From Sulfurovum sp. (GTDB taxonomy: Bacteria > Campylobacterota > Campylobacteria > Campylobacterales > Sulfurovaceae), in contig JALSHU010000014.1 in NCBI GenBank assembly GCA_026982075.1, forward strand, positions 1 through 32,595: 32,595 nucleotides of DNA, in the 5' to 3' direction. The stretch's first letter is position 1, and every line of letters starts with the position of its first letter. Positions 14,179 through 23,289 of this stretch are shown here, piece after piece. A program made the position numbers and the translations under genes. The notes beneath the pieces are model-generated. The model was not told the origin of the DNA and made no database searches. It worked only from the letters and a program-made list of their open reading frames with translations.

Positions 14179-15438
14179 ATGAACAATACAACAGACTTTA
14201 ATTACTTTAATACACTTTTGGTACAAAACATAGGTAACAGTGTAGGACCCATTGCACCTACTATTACACCTTCTGCTGCATTTGGTTATGAGAATGCAGA
14301 AGAGGCTGAAGGTATTTTTGCATCAGAGGTAAATAAGCCACTCTATGCAAGGGTTGGCAATCCTACCAATGCAAAACTGGAGTCTGTGGTTGCAAAAATG
14401 GAAGGTGGTTTTGCTTCGATTGCAACGTCATCTGGTATGGGTGCCATCTCTATGGTGGTCACCGCTTTTTTAAACTCAGGAGATGAACTACTTTGTATCG
14501 GTGGTTTTTTTGGTGGTACATATGCTTTGGTGAATGATACACTAAAACGTTTTGGCATCAGTAATAGTTTTTGTACTGTGGATGATTTTGCACATATTGA
14601 AAACACATTAAAACGTGGTATCAAAATGGTATTGATGGAATCTGTGGGTAATCCAAGTTTGACACTGCCAGATGTACAACGCATTATAGATTTGTGCAAT
14701 AAGTATGAAACACTGTTAATGATAGACAATACACCCACTCCATTACTGCTTAGACCTTTAACTATGGGAGCAGATATTGTGGTACATTCAAGTACCAAAA
14801 ATATGTCAGGACACTCTGCTGCTTTAGGTGGGATTGCGGTATTTCGTGAGGTAAAAGAAGCAGGGGACAAGCTTTTGAATGATAAATATGCCGATATACA
14901 TAAAATCGTAAAAAAGATGGGTAAAAAAGCTTTTATACCTATTTGTAAAAAACGTGCCATTCGTGATTATGGTATGACGGCAAATGCCTTTGGTTCATTT
15001 ATGACTATGATAGGATTAGAGACACTTTCACTTAGGGTTGAAAGAGTGAATAAATCTGTAGAAGCCATCTCTTTGTTACTTGATGAAAAGTTACCCCAAG
15101 GTGTGAGTGTGAACCATCCATGTCTTAGTTCTAGTCCTGACAATGCACGCTATAAGTCAGATTTTCCTGATGGTTGTGGACCCCTTTTAACACTTGACTG
15201 TGGTACAAAAGAAAGAGCATTTAAGTTACTTAATCATCTTAAATTGGTCATACTGACCGCAAATATAGGTGACAATAGAACATTGGCATTACATATGACT
15301 AGTACCATTTACTCAGATTTTGATGAGGATGCACGTGCTTTTTTAGGTGTACATGAGGGACTTATTAGGGTTTCTATAGGACTTGAAGACCCCAGAGAAA
15401 TTGCAGAAGACTTTCTACAAGCAGCTAATGCGATTTAA
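14179..15438 (+). CDS. Cys/Met-metabolism PLP-dependent enzyme (O-acetylhomoserine sulfhydrylase-like)
   Basis: This 419-residue fold-type I PLP enzyme belongs to the Cys_Met_Meta_PP family, which includes MetB, MetC, MetY, MetZ and methionine gamma-lyase. Visible motifs are PLYARVGNPTNAKLE (cofactor phosphate region), SSGMGAI (PLP phosphate loop), LLMIDNTPTPLLLRPL (the Asp that pairs with the pyridine N) and HSSTKNMSGH with the Schiff-base Lys near residue 213. The C-terminus has the substrate-carboxylate Arg in LIRVSIGLEDP. The insertion after the Lys and the total length lean towards a MetY-like sulfhydrylase, but the precise reaction is not certain. It lies directly after the Rrf2 gene and overlaps the CAP-domain gene by 11 nt. 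Confidence 0.85.
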   Translation: MNNTTDFNYFNTLLVQNIGNSVGPIAPTITPSAAFGYENAEEAEGIFASEVNKPLYARVGNPTNAKLESVVAKMEGGFASIATSSGMGAISMVVTAFLNSGDELLCIGGFFGGTYALVNDTLKRFGISNSFCTVDDFAHIENTLKRGIKMVLMESVGNPSLTLPDVQRIIDLCNKYETLLMIDNTPTPLLLRPLTMGADIVVHSSTKNMSGHSAALGGIAVFREVKEAGDKLLNDKYADIHKIVKKMGKKAFIPICKKRAIRDYGMTANAFGSFMTMIGLETLSLRVERVNKSVEAISLLLDEKLPQGVSVNHPCLSSSPDNARYKSDFPDGCGPLLTLDCGTKERAFKLLNHLKLVILTANIGDNRTLALHMTSTIYSDFDEDARAFLGVHEGLIRVSIGLEDPREIAEDFLQAANAI

Positions 15439-16651
15439 CTTCCTTTTTCCCGTTTTTTTGCTATTTTCTCTTTTTGGGCATACGTTAGATGCTAATAATA
15501 AGAGCATTGGATTGGATTATCTTAATAGCATCAGGGAAGAAGTAGGTTTACTCCCATTCAGATCAAATGAGGCTTTAACACGTGCAGCGATATCGCATGC
15601 AAAATATTTAACTAGACAACAAGTGAACAGCCATTATGAAACTACAGGGTATAAAGGTTTTAGTGGTAAAACCCCAAGTGACAGGGTGATTCAAGCAGGG
15701 TATCATTCAAGAGTGGTGATGGAAAATATCTCAGTAAACGGTAGAGATGTCGTAGCTGCTATAGATAATCTTATGTCAGCCATTTATCACAGGTTTACGT
15801 TTCTTACAATGGATAAAGATGAGATAGGTGAAGGTATTTCTATGTTATCTACTAGAAGAGCAAAGGTAACGACAGCATATGTGTATGACCTTGGGTTTTC
15901 AGGATTAAAAAATATATGTAAAAAGCATTTCAGTATGGAAGCTGGTATGCGATATATAAAAAATATTTGTAGAAAACCCAGTAAAATTATTCCTGAATAT
16001 ATGTATATTGATGCATTGAATAAACTTAAAAAACAAAATGTAAAAATTGTTTTTTATCCATATGATACTCAGGAAAATGTTTCACCTGCTTTTTTTATTG
16101 AAAACCCTCACCCTTTGCCAGGATCAAAAGTCAGTGGTTTCCCGGTGTCTGTGTCATTTAATGATGCTTATGTTCAAAATGTTTCGTTAAAAAGTTTTCG
16201 TCTTTTTGATAGTAAGGGTTTTGAAATAAAGCAACGTAAAATACTTACATATAAAAATGATATTCATGATAAAATAACAAAACATCAGTTTGTATTTATG
16301 CCTTTAAAGCGTTTAGAATATTCGACTACTTATAAGGCCGTATTTGAGGCTATAGTAGATGGGAAAAAGATAAAGAAAACCTGGTCATTTAGGACAACAC
16401 ACCCAAAAAACAAGATGTATAAAATCACGAAGAAAAGAACGATACTCACAGTACAGAAAGGCACAAAGATTTTGCTTTATTTTGAACCTAAATCAAAAAG
16501 AGATATTTTAAAAAATATCAACTATAAAGGGAATCTGCACATAAAATATATAGATCCAAATACACTTGAAGTTACATTACCAAATAAAGTTTCAAGAAAA
16601 GCATATAGTATAAGTGAATCGACAAGGAAGGTAATACTGAAAATTTTATGA
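15428..16651 (+). CDS. secreted CAP (SCP/PR1) domain protein with Ig-like C-terminus
   Basis: The protein has a signal peptide (1-~21, FLFPVFLLFSLFGHTLDA) and then a CAP domain (~25-160) with LDYLNSIREEVGLLPF, the conserved His in AAISHAKYL and SHYE, and the Glu in VVMENIS. These are the cavity residues of SCP/PR1 proteins. A linker follows, and then at ~235-330 a beta-rich Ig-like segment with YSTTYKAVFEAIVDGKK and TWSFRT, like the Big_5 domains of cell-surface proteins. The C-terminus is basic. The chosen ATG lies inside the end of the PLP-enzyme gene; the longer track version would put residues before the signal peptide. The ribosome site is weak, consistent with translational coupling. 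The biochemical role is unknown. Confidence 0.82.
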   Translation: MRFNFLFPVFLLFSLFGHTLDANNKSIGLDYLNSIREEVGLLPFRSNEALTRAAISHAKYLTRQQVNSHYETTGYKGFSGKTPSDRVIQAGYHSRVVMENISVNGRDVVAAIDNLMSAIYHRFTFLTMDKDEIGEGISMLSTRRAKVTTAYVYDLGFSGLKNICKKHFSMEAGMRYIKNICRKPSKIIPEYMYIDALNKLKKQNVKIVFYPYDTQENVSPAFFIENPHPLPGSKVSGFPVSVSFNDAYVQNVSLKSFRLFDSKGFEIKQRKILTYKNDIHDKITKHQFVFMPLKRLEYSTTYKAVFEAIVDGKKIKKTWSFRTTHPKNKMYKITKKRTILTVQKGTKILLYFEPKSKRDILKNINYKGNLHIKYIDPNTLEVTLPNKVSRKAYSISESTRKVILKIL

Positions 16652-16681
16652 CATTGAATGTAGCTTTCTTTTTATTTTCAT

Positions 16682-17896
16682 CTATAGTTCTTTGACCCCA
16701 TTAATATAAAGAGATGACACTTCTTTTGTATATAAAATAGACCAAAGAGCCAACTCATCTACTCTTTTTGGTGCTTCGGGAAGGGTAATAATGGCAAAAT
16801 CTGCCAATTTATCCACTTCTATTTTACCACACTGAAGTCCTAAGATATCAGCTGCATCAGCAGTGACACTTTGAAGAAGTCTTGAGGCTAATTCCTGTAT
16901 GGGAATATCATTATGCAACAGCAAGGCAGCCCTGAGTTCATCAAACATATTTAGGGAATCATTAGAACTTAGTCCATCGGTTGCAATACTATAGGGTAGA
17001 TTTAGATTTTCTATAGCCAGTCTTCCACAGCCTAAATAACGGTTGCTACGCGGGCAATGTGCAACAGAATGTCCCATTTGTGCTAAGTAGTCTAATTCAA
17101 CCTGATTTGCCTGTACACAATGTGTGAAGTGTGTTGGGTAGGTGTCAAATGCATACATAAATTCCTGTATTGTTGTGACGGGTTTAGAAGTTTTGAAATA
17201 TTTTTCAAAAAATAGTTTCAAATCCCCTTCACCATTTTCAAGCCATTGACGTTCTGCTTGAGATTCTAAAAAATGGGCACTCAGGGGGTATTTGTTTTGT
17301 TTTGCAAGTGTGACTGATTTTTGCAAGATAACAGGATGGACTGAATAGGGTGAATGTATGGCAATAGCAGGTGTAATCTTACTCTCTTTAGCGCAGGCTT
17401 CTGAAGCTTTAATGCGCTCTAAAAAATCATTATAAAGCATATCCGCATATTGTGCATTAGAGCCTATAAGTTCATTAAAAAACACTACACGTTGGGGGGT
17501 TTTTTCACATACTTCAAGTTCATTACCAAAGCTTGAAATGGCTCCAAAAGTGCTAATACCTGAAGATAACATGGCTTGACATTCCCTTATCATTATATCA
17601 TTGTCACATGACCCAACCAAATCTTCACGATGTTCAATGACCGTATCAAGCCAAGGCATGAATGAACCATATTTTAGTGAGGTTCTATTGGACGAAAACT
17701 CCAAATGTACATGGGTGTTGATGAAACCAGGAAAAAGTACTGAGTTTGGTTGATTTGTAATCATTTCAGCCTCAGGATATTTTTTTTCTAGCACTTCTAA
17801 TGTATCTATACATCTGATAGTATCTGTAAATGCTACAGCCTGATTTTCTAAGAAGCCGTTGGGGGTGTAAATAAAGTCCGCGGATATTATCTTCAT
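16682..17896 (-). CDS. mqnX: aminofutalosine deaminase family hydrolase
   Basis: This 404-residue amidohydrolase-superfamily enzyme probably deaminates 6-amino-6-deoxyfutalosine in the futalosine route to menaquinone, as characterised for its Helicobacter and Campylobacter relatives. Metal ligands are visible in order: FINTHVHLEF (HxH, ~62-64), AIHSPYSVHP, SAHFLESQAERQWLE, and the catalytic Asp in IATDGLSSNDSLNM. The SRxG-type motif CPRSNRYLGCG is typical of this group. It is divergent from aroQ, which supplies the shikimate pathway that leads to chorismate, the menaquinone precursor. Related ATZ/TRZ-type chlorohydrolases look similar, so the substrate rests on neighbourhood and lineage. Confidence 0.82.
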   Translation of the reverse strand: MKIISADFIYTPNGFLENQAVAFTDTIRCIDTLEVLEKKYPEAEMITNQPNSVLFPGFINTHVHLEFSSNRTSLKYGSFMPWLDTVIEHREDLVGSCDNDIMIRECQAMLSSGISTFGAISSFGNELEVCEKTPQRVVFFNELIGSNAQYADMLYNDFLERIKASEACAKESKITPAIAIHSPYSVHPVILQKSVTLAKQNKYPLSAHFLESQAERQWLENGEGDLKLFFEKYFKTSKPVTTIQEFMYAFDTYPTHFTHCVQANQVELDYLAQMGHSVAHCPRSNRYLGCGRLAIENLNLPYSIATDGLSSNDSLNMFDELRAALLLHNDIPIQELASRLLQSVTADAADILGLQCGKIEVDKLADFAIITLPEAPKRVDELALWSILYTKEVSSLYINGVKEL

Positions 17897-17959
17897 TTTG
17901 CCTCATTTTTAATATATTTAGATAAAATAATACCTAAATAAAATAAACAAGGTACATCA

Positions 17960-18436
17960 ATGAAAATAGTAGTAATCCAAGGACCAAACTTAAATATGCT
18001 CGGTATTAGAGAACAAAATGTTTATGGACCTATGAAGTTGGAAGATATTCATTCACAGATGAAAGCATTTGCAGAGCAAAATAAAATGGAAATAGAATTT
18101 TTTCAGTCTAACTTAGAAGGTGAAATCGTAGATCGTATACAAGAGTGTATGGGAGATGCAAATGGTATCATTATCAACCCCGCAGCATATACACATACAT
18201 CTATTGCGATTCGTGATGCTCTTGCTGCAGTGCAGATACCTACGTTAGAAGTACATCTCTCAAATATCTATCAGAGAGAAGAGTTTAGACATAAATCACT
18301 CATTGCTCCTGTTTGTGCGGGTCAAATCACAGGGATGGGACCATTTGGTTACCATTTGGCAATGGTGGGGATGACACAGATTTTAAATGAAGTTAAAATG
18401 ATGAAAGAGCAACAAGCCAAAGCACAACAAAAATAG
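17960..18436 (+). CDS. aroQ: type II 3-dehydroquinate dehydratase
   Basis: AroQ converts 3-dehydroquinate to 3-dehydroshikimate, the third step of the shikimate pathway. The 158-residue cytosolic protein has the family opening [17 protein letters not shown] with the catalytic Tyr, [16 protein letters not shown], the [17 protein letters not shown] substrate loop, and [17 protein letters not shown] with the catalytic His and Arg. All motifs are intact. It starts a plus-strand operon running to mnmA. The C-terminus has a short Gln/Lys-rich extension (EQQAKAQQK). Confidence 0.96.
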   Translation: MKIVVIQGPNLNMLGIREQNVYGPMKLEDIHSQMKAFAEQNKMEIEFFQSNLEGEIVDRIQECMGDANGIIINPAAYTHTSIAIRDALAAVQIPTLEVHLSNIYQREEFRHKSLIAPVCAGQITGMGPFGYHLAMVGMTQILNEVKMMKEQQAKAQQK

Positions 18437-18488
18437 ACGCTTTACTTGTCAAACAGGAGAATTATATGTTTTCCTAAAAGGGTACTAA

Positions 18489-19508
18489 ATGAATTATATG
18501 CTTAAAGATGAAAATGCAATGTATTATGAATGTGGGTACAGTTGTGATAATGCACTGTACTTACGTTTAGGTTCTGAAGCATTTTTCATTACTGATAGTC
18601 GTTATACTATAGATGCCAGAGAGAATGTAAAAGATGCAAATATAGTGATTAATGGTGACTTATATGCTGAAGCTGTTAACCTATTGAAAAAAAATAAGAT
18701 AAAAAAGATTATTTTTGATCCTAAAGAGTGGACAGTAGCAGGTTTTGAAAAAATGAGCACAAAATCAAAAGTAATATTTCAACCTGAGTTAGATTTTTCA
18801 CATAAAAAACGTATTATAAAGAGTGGTGAAGAACTTAAAATACTTTCAAAGGCTGCTAAACTTGGTGCGAAGGCATTTAAAGCATTGGCAAAAGAGTTTA
18901 ACAGTCTGGGATTAGGTGAGAGTGAATACAAACTTACACATAGAGCAAAAGGTATTTTAGGAGACTTTGGGAAATATGAACTTAGTTTCGACCCTATAGT
19001 TGCTATCAATAAAAATGCAGCCAAACCTCACGCAATGCCAAGCAAAAGTAAATTGTCTTTAGGTGATTTATTGTTGGTTGATGCAGGACTCAAATATAAA
19101 CGGTATTGTTCAGACCGAACAAGAACAGTGTATGTAGGTGATAACTTCAGGTTCAATACCAAAGTAAAATATAAAAGTAAAAAGATACAAAAAGCATATG
19201 ATACGGTGTTAAAAGCACACGATAATGCTATTCGTAAAGCTAGGTCTGGAATGAAGGCCAAGAAGGTAGATGCCCTAACACGTGATATTGTAGAAAGTGC
19301 TGGTTTTGGTAAATATTATGTTCACAGTACAGGTCATGGAGTAGGTCTTGATATTCATGAAATGCCTTATATCTCTTCGAAGTCAGACACCATTATAGAA
19401 GATGGTATGGTATATACCATTGAACCTGGTATCTATATTCCCAATGAGTTTGGTATTCGTATCGAAGATATGGTAGCTATGGTTGACGGGAAAGCACAAG
19501 TATTATAA
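18489..19508 (+). CDS. pepQ: M24 family Xaa-Pro aminopeptidase/dipeptidase
   Basis: This metallopeptidase removes or splits N-terminal Xaa-Pro bonds. The N-terminal creatinase-like domain covers ~1-110. The C-terminal pita-bread domain carries the five metal ligands: LLVDAGLKYKRYCSDRTRT (two Asp), STGHGVGLDIHE (His), TIEPGIYIP (Glu) and GIRIEDMVAMV (Glu). At 339 residues it has the short form common in Campylobacterota. The ribosome site AAAAGGG is 7 nt before the ATG. It lies between aroQ and folK in a conserved gene order. Whether it acts as an aminopeptidase or a prolidase cannot be told from motifs. Confidence 0.9.
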   Translation: MNYMLKDENAMYYECGYSCDNALYLRLGSEAFFITDSRYTIDARENVKDANIVINGDLYAEAVNLLKKNKIKKIIFDPKEWTVAGFEKMSTKSKVIFQPELDFSHKKRIIKSGEELKILSKAAKLGAKAFKALAKEFNSLGLGESEYKLTHRAKGILGDFGKYELSFDPIVAINKNAAKPHAMPSKSKLSLGDLLLVDAGLKYKRYCSDRTRTVYVGDNFRFNTKVKYKSKKIQKAYDTVLKAHDNAIRKARSGMKAKKVDALTRDIVESAGFGKYYVHSTGHGVGLDIHEMPYISSKSDTIIEDGMVYTIEPGIYIPNEFGIRIEDMVAMVDGKAQVL

Positions 19509-19526
19509 GTAAGCATTGAGGTAACA

Positions 19527-20015
19527 GTGGTAAAAAAAAATATTTTAGATGATAAGCATACACTCATTTTTACGCCACATTACCCTTATGTCACAAAGCG
19601 TAGAGGTGGACATAAAGTTTTACTTGGTGTTGGTGGAAACATAGGAGATGTCCTGCGCCGTTTTGAGCATCTTTTCTGGTATTTGAAACGGTCACATTTT
19701 GTAAATATTGTGGAAACAGCACCTATACTTAAAAATCCTCCATTTGGATATACAGAACAAGATGATTTTTATAATTCATTACTTCTCATTGAAACATATT
19801 TGACACCTAAAGCATTGTTATGTTATATCTTACGTATTGAAAGAGTATTTGGACGTAAAAGAGTATTCAAGGACGCTCCTAGAACATTAGATATTGATAT
19901 CATATTTTATGAAAATGTTAAGATGGATACAAAAAATTTAACACTTCCTCATCCAGAATGGACGAATAGAAATTCTGTAATCATTCCTCTTACTCATATG
20001 AAAGGACAAATTTAA
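19527..20015 (+). CDS. folK: 2-amino-4-hydroxy-6-hydroxymethyldihydropteridine pyrophosphokinase
   Basis: FolK transfers pyrophosphate from ATP to the pterin in folate synthesis. The 162-residue product has LLGVGGNIGDVLRRFE, the substrate segment NPPFGYTEQDDFYNSLLLIET, the helix ILRIERVFGRKR, the ATP/Mg motif APRTLDIDIIFYE and the closing LPHPEWTNRNSVIIPL, all diagnostic. An N-terminal extension of ~30 residues precedes the core. The start is GTG at 19527 with GAGG 5 nt upstream. It sits between pepQ and flhF. Confidence 0.94.
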   Translation: MVKKNILDDKHTLIFTPHYPYVTKRRGGHKVLLGVGGNIGDVLRRFEHLFWYLKRSHFVNIVETAPILKNPPFGYTEQDDFYNSLLLIETYLTPKALLCYILRIERVFGRKRVFKDAPRTLDIDIIFYENVKMDTKNLTLPHPEWTNRNSVIIPLTHMKGQI

Positions 20016-20027
20016 TGAAGGAAAAAG

Positions 20028-21119
20028 ATGATTAACGAAACATTTGTTGCTTCAAACCCCAAAGATGCATACGCACAAGCAGTAGAGAAATATGGTGATA
20101 CTATATCTCTTGTTGCTGCCAAGCAGATAAAGTATGATGATGGTGTTTTGCGTAGTGAAGTCATCATCGCAGTACCAGAGGAGCTCTTTAGGGAACAGTC
20201 ATTTGGACTAAGTCACAATAAAAATCATCAAGAACAAGAAGATGAAGCATTACTTTCTGAAATAGGGGAATTAAAAGCACAATTGGAATTGCTCAAAGAT
20301 AATATCTACCAAGAGTTAGAAGAAGGCAATACGGTTATTACTGAAGTGAAGAAGTTATTTGTGAAAAAAGGTATTTCAACACTATGGTTAGATAGCATTT
20401 TTCAGGCATTGATAGGCACAGATATTGTTGAGGATGCATCCTTATTGGTATCTTATTTGCTCGAAGAGATAGATGCGTCATTACAGATAAAAGATGAAGA
20501 TTTTTCAGTACCAAAGATTATGATGCTTGTTGGGCCAACAGGGGTAGGGAAAACAACCACAATAGCCAAATTGGCAGCGAGATATGCCTATTTACTAGAT
20601 CAACCATATAAAGTTGCCTTAGTAAATCTGGATTCATATAAAGTGGGTGCAGTAGAACAGCTTGAACATTATGCAGATATTATGCAAATTGAACATATTT
20701 GTGTCGGTGATGTAGAGCGTTTTAAGAATACACTTGAACAACGTTTAGGTGATTATGATGTTATACTAGTGGATACAGCAGGCATGTCCCCTTATGATAC
20801 ACATAAATTTATTAAAACAGTTGAGTTTGTTAAAACACAAACACCTAAAAAATTAGAAGTACACCTTGTACTTTCTGCAACAGTTAAATACGAAGATATG
20901 GAAGACATTTATAAAAACTTTTCATTTTTAAATCTTGATTCACTAATTATTTCTAAGTTTGACGAAACAAAACACTTTGGTACCTTACTGAACTTTATGT
21001 TGCTTTACAAACTTCCAATGAGTTATTTTTCTACAGGTCAAGAGGTACCTGATGATTTATTGTTTGCAGATAAAGAGTTTTTGTTAGAGAAGTTTATCGG
21101 TGACATTGATGAAGGGTGA
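20028..21119 (+). CDS. flhF: FlhF-type SRP-family GTPase
   Basis: FlhF is an SRP-like GTPase that positions polar flagella. This 363-residue protein has a basic/acidic N-domain with a coiled-coil stretch (~70-100), then the NG GTPase core: P-loop GPTGVGKTTT (169-178), TIAKLAARYA, ALVNLDSYKVGAVEQL, DVILVDTAGMSPYD (switch II) and LIISKFDETKHFG (specificity loop). All GTP-binding motifs are intact. In Campylobacter the next gene is usually flhG, followed by other flagellar genes; here it is a tandem SpoA protein and then mnmA. No other flagellar gene is in this window. It may serve a non-flagellar polar process, or the flagellar genes may lie elsewhere. Confidence 0.88.
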   Translation: MINETFVASNPKDAYAQAVEKYGDTISLVAAKQIKYDDGVLRSEVIIAVPEELFREQSFGLSHNKNHQEQEDEALLSEIGELKAQLELLKDNIYQELEEGNTVITEVKKLFVKKGISTLWLDSIFQALIGTDIVEDASLLVSYLLEEIDASLQIKDEDFSVPKIMMLVGPTGVGKTTTIAKLAARYAYLLDQPYKVALVNLDSYKVGAVEQLEHYADIMQIEHICVGDVERFKNTLEQRLGDYDVILVDTAGMSPYDTHKFIKTVEFVKTQTPKKLEVHLVLSATVKYEDMEDIYKNFSFLNLDSLIISKFDETKHFGTLLNFMLLYKLPMSYFSTGQEVPDDLLFADKEFLLEKFIGDIDEG

Positions 21120-21582
21120 AACACAAGCAGTACACCTTGAAAAGATGATGCAAGAGCATAAACTGTATCCAGAGTATGAATTAACGCTACCTCCATTTTT
21201 CGTCAAAAGTAAGGTACTTAAAAAATTATCTGTTGATGATGTATTGTTATTGGGACTGAATGCATTAGATTTTATACTTATGTCTAATGGAAAAATATGT
21301 GCAAAAGTAGAATTTTTAGAAGAAGACAATAGTCAAAAAATTAAAATCATATATTTAGAAAAAGACAGCCTAAAACAGTTAAATACTAAAAAATATGAAA
21401 AAGTAAAATGCCTCTTTTCCATACTTCAGGTTAGAGAACTTAAAGTAGGTCAGAAACTAAGTATTGAACAGCTAGATTTACAAGATGTAAAACTCTTTGT
21501 AAATGATGTATATATAGCAGTGGGTACACTTATAGAAGTGGATGATGAAATTGCTATACAAATAAAAAAAGTTAAAAAATGA
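21109..21582 (+). CDS. FliN/FliY-like protein with tandem SpoA domains
   Basis: This cytosolic protein has two SpoA-like beta domains. The second (~105-157) is clear: RELKVGQKLSIEQLDLQDVKLFVNDVYIAVGTLIEVDDEIAIQIKKV matches the FliN/FliM C-terminal pattern of a hydrophobic ligand loop, LYVNG-like turn and GEVVEVDD-like strand. The first (~30-65), LKKLSVDDVLLLGLNALDFILMSNGKICAKVEF, looks like a degenerate copy. SpoA proteins build flagellar C-rings and type III secretion sorting platforms. A GTG at 21100 and an ATG at 21109 are both possible starts; I chose the ATG. It overlaps flhF by 11 nt, so the two are translated together. The domain reading is by eye and needs profile support. Confidence 0.65.
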   Translation: MKGETQAVHLEKMMQEHKLYPEYELTLPPFFVKSKVLKKLSVDDVLLLGLNALDFILMSNGKICAKVEFLEEDNSQKIKIIYLEKDSLKQLNTKKYEKVKCLFSILQVRELKVGQKLSIEQLDLQDVKLFVNDVYIAVGTLIEVDDEIAIQIKKVKK

Positions 21583-21630
21583 ATAAAATAGAAAAGATAA
21601 GAATCAAAAATAAACACGGTGAGGTATACA

Positions 21631-22656
21631 ATGACTAAAGGAAAAAAAGTATTGGTAGGTATGAGTGGAGGTGTTGACTCAACAGTAACGGCAATCCTTC
21701 TTCAAAAAGAAGGATATGAAGTAGAAGGGGTGTATATGAAATTACACCATAAGCCAGGTTATCATGAATCTAATTTTACAAAAGCCCAAAGAGTTGCAGA
21801 TTATTTAGGAATAAAAGTCCATTTTCATGATTTATCAAGTGAGTTCAAAAATGAAGTATATGATTATTTTGTAGAGAGTTACAAGGAAGGTTTAACCCCT
21901 AACCCTTGTGTGATGTGTAACCGTACAATCAAGTTTGGAAAGATGGTTGAATTTGCAGACAGTATTGGGGCGGAGTATGTAGCTACTGGGCATTATATAA
22001 AATGTGACGGTGAATTTATTTATATGGCAGAAGATCCCAATAAAGATCAGAGTTATTTTCTATGTGAGGTCAAAAAGGAGGTATTGCCACGTCTCATTTT
22101 TCCATTAGGAACTTGGGTAAAACCAGATGTCAAAGCGTATGCAGCTAATATCGATGTATTAAAAGACTTTGCTACACAAGCAGAAAGCTCTGAAATCTGT
22201 TTTGTGGAGAATACTTATGATGAAGTTTTAGCTAAACATATGGATATAGATATGCCAGGTGAAACTTTGGATACAGAAGGTAATGTGATAGGTACACATA
22301 AAGGGTATATGCATTATACGATTGGAAAAAGAAGAGGTTTTTTTGTCGATGGCGCACATGATCCACATTTTGTTTTAGAGATAAAAGCAGATACAAATCA
22401 GATTGTAGTAGGTACTAAAGAAAAATTAGAAGAACATGCCTTTGAAGTAAAACAAATAAATCTTTTTAAAGAACTTAGTGAATTCGACTGTAAGGTAAAA
22501 GTACGTTATCGAACACAGGCAGTACCTTGCCATGTTTCCATTCATGATGGTAGGGCGAAAGTGACGCTGGAAGAACCCGTTTTTGGACTTGCAAAAGGAC
22601 AAATAGCTGCTTTTTATGAAGAGGATAAATTATTAGGTGGAGGCGTTATCTGCTAA
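21631..22656 (+). CDS. mnmA: tRNA-specific 2-thiouridylase
   Basis: MnmA makes 2-thiouridine at the wobble position of tRNA-Lys/Glu/Gln, using ATP and sulfur relayed from cysteine desulfurase. The PP-loop SGGVDS is at residues 12-17. The catalytic cysteines are in [13 protein letters not shown] and SSEICFVE, and other landmarks are [18 protein letters not shown] and IGKRRGF. The C-terminal beta-barrel ends [14 protein letters not shown]...GGGVIC, as usual. The track begins at a GTG at 21619, but the ATG at 21631 has GAGG 6 nt upstream and fits the family start. It is the last gene of the aroQ operon and converges on DUF2062 with 1 nt between the stops. Confidence 0.95.
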   Translation: MTKGKKVLVGMSGGVDSTVTAILLQKEGYEVEGVYMKLHHKPGYHESNFTKAQRVADYLGIKVHFHDLSSEFKNEVYDYFVESYKEGLTPNPCVMCNRTIKFGKMVEFADSIGAEYVATGHYIKCDGEFIYMAEDPNKDQSYFLCEVKKEVLPRLIFPLGTWVKPDVKAYAANIDVLKDFATQAESSEICFVENTYDEVLAKHMDIDMPGETLDTEGNVIGTHKGYMHYTIGKRRGFFVDGAHDPHFVLEIKADTNQIVVGTKEKLEEHAFEVKQINLFKELSEFDCKVKVRYRTQAVPCHVSIHDGRAKVTLEEPVFGLAKGQIAAFYEEDKLLGGGVIC

Positions 22657-22657
22657 G

Positions 22658-23167
22658 TTATTCTTTTTTCTTAGAACGTCTTTTTTCTTCCTTTTCAGAC
22701 TTCTCTTCTTTCACTGACTTGATCCAGAGCCAATTGAGTGCAAAATAAATCAGTGTAGAAACAACGATAGAATAAAAAGCCGTACCTACGTATAATGGGA
22801 TAAAAATATCTCCTATATTGTCTGAAAACCATTCTAGGTTAAGCTCAATATCTTTAATGTTTTCGTGACCTAAAATGAAATTACCAGTAAGGTATTCTAT
22901 ATAATACATTGGTGGCATCGTAAAAGGGTTGGAGAGCCAAACCATAGCAATGGCTATGGGAACATTGAATCGTATAAAAGGGGTAGTAGCCACAACAGCT
23001 AACATTTGCATAGGCATAGGTATAAATCCCCAAAACAAACCAACAAATACACCTCTTGTAACCATTTTTCTATTGATATTGAAATAAGCTCTAGGAAGAT
23101 TGTATTTATCTAAAAAAGTATCTATTTTACCTCGACCTGAAGTTTTTTTTCTAAAGAATTTACGCAT
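22658..23167 (-). CDS. DUF2062 domain-containing membrane protein
   Basis: This 169-residue inner-membrane protein of the DUF2062 family has the conserved block GVFVGLFWGFIPMPMQM, then IAMVWLSNPFTMPPMYYIEYLTG, the two most diagnostic segments. About three hydrophobic helices are visible (~38-60, 68-90 and 125-150). Both termini are strongly basic (FFRKKTSGRGK and EEKRRSKKKE) and should lie in the cytoplasm. It is divergent from prs and convergent with mnmA, a single-gene unit. The function of the family is unknown to me. Confidence 0.87.
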   Translation of the reverse strand: MRKFFRKKTSGRGKIDTFLDKYNLPRAYFNINRKMVTRGVFVGLFWGFIPMPMQMLAVVATTPFIRFNVPIAIAMVWLSNPFTMPPMYYIEYLTGNFILGHENIKDIELNLEWFSDNIGDIFIPLYVGTAFYSIVVSTLIYFALNWLWIKSVKEEKSEKEEKRRSKKKE

Positions 23168-23289
23168 TAGAGATGTCCATAATTATCATTTAACATGCAT
23201 AAGTGTAATACCCTATGCCTTTAAATCCCCTTTTTATGATGTTTTGTGTAAAATACACCTAATAAAATAGACACAAAGGTACAATATAT

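Noticed and set aside
14343-14960. 205-residue minus-strand ORF
   Set aside because: It is antisense to the well-supported PLP enzyme gene and shows no family motif.
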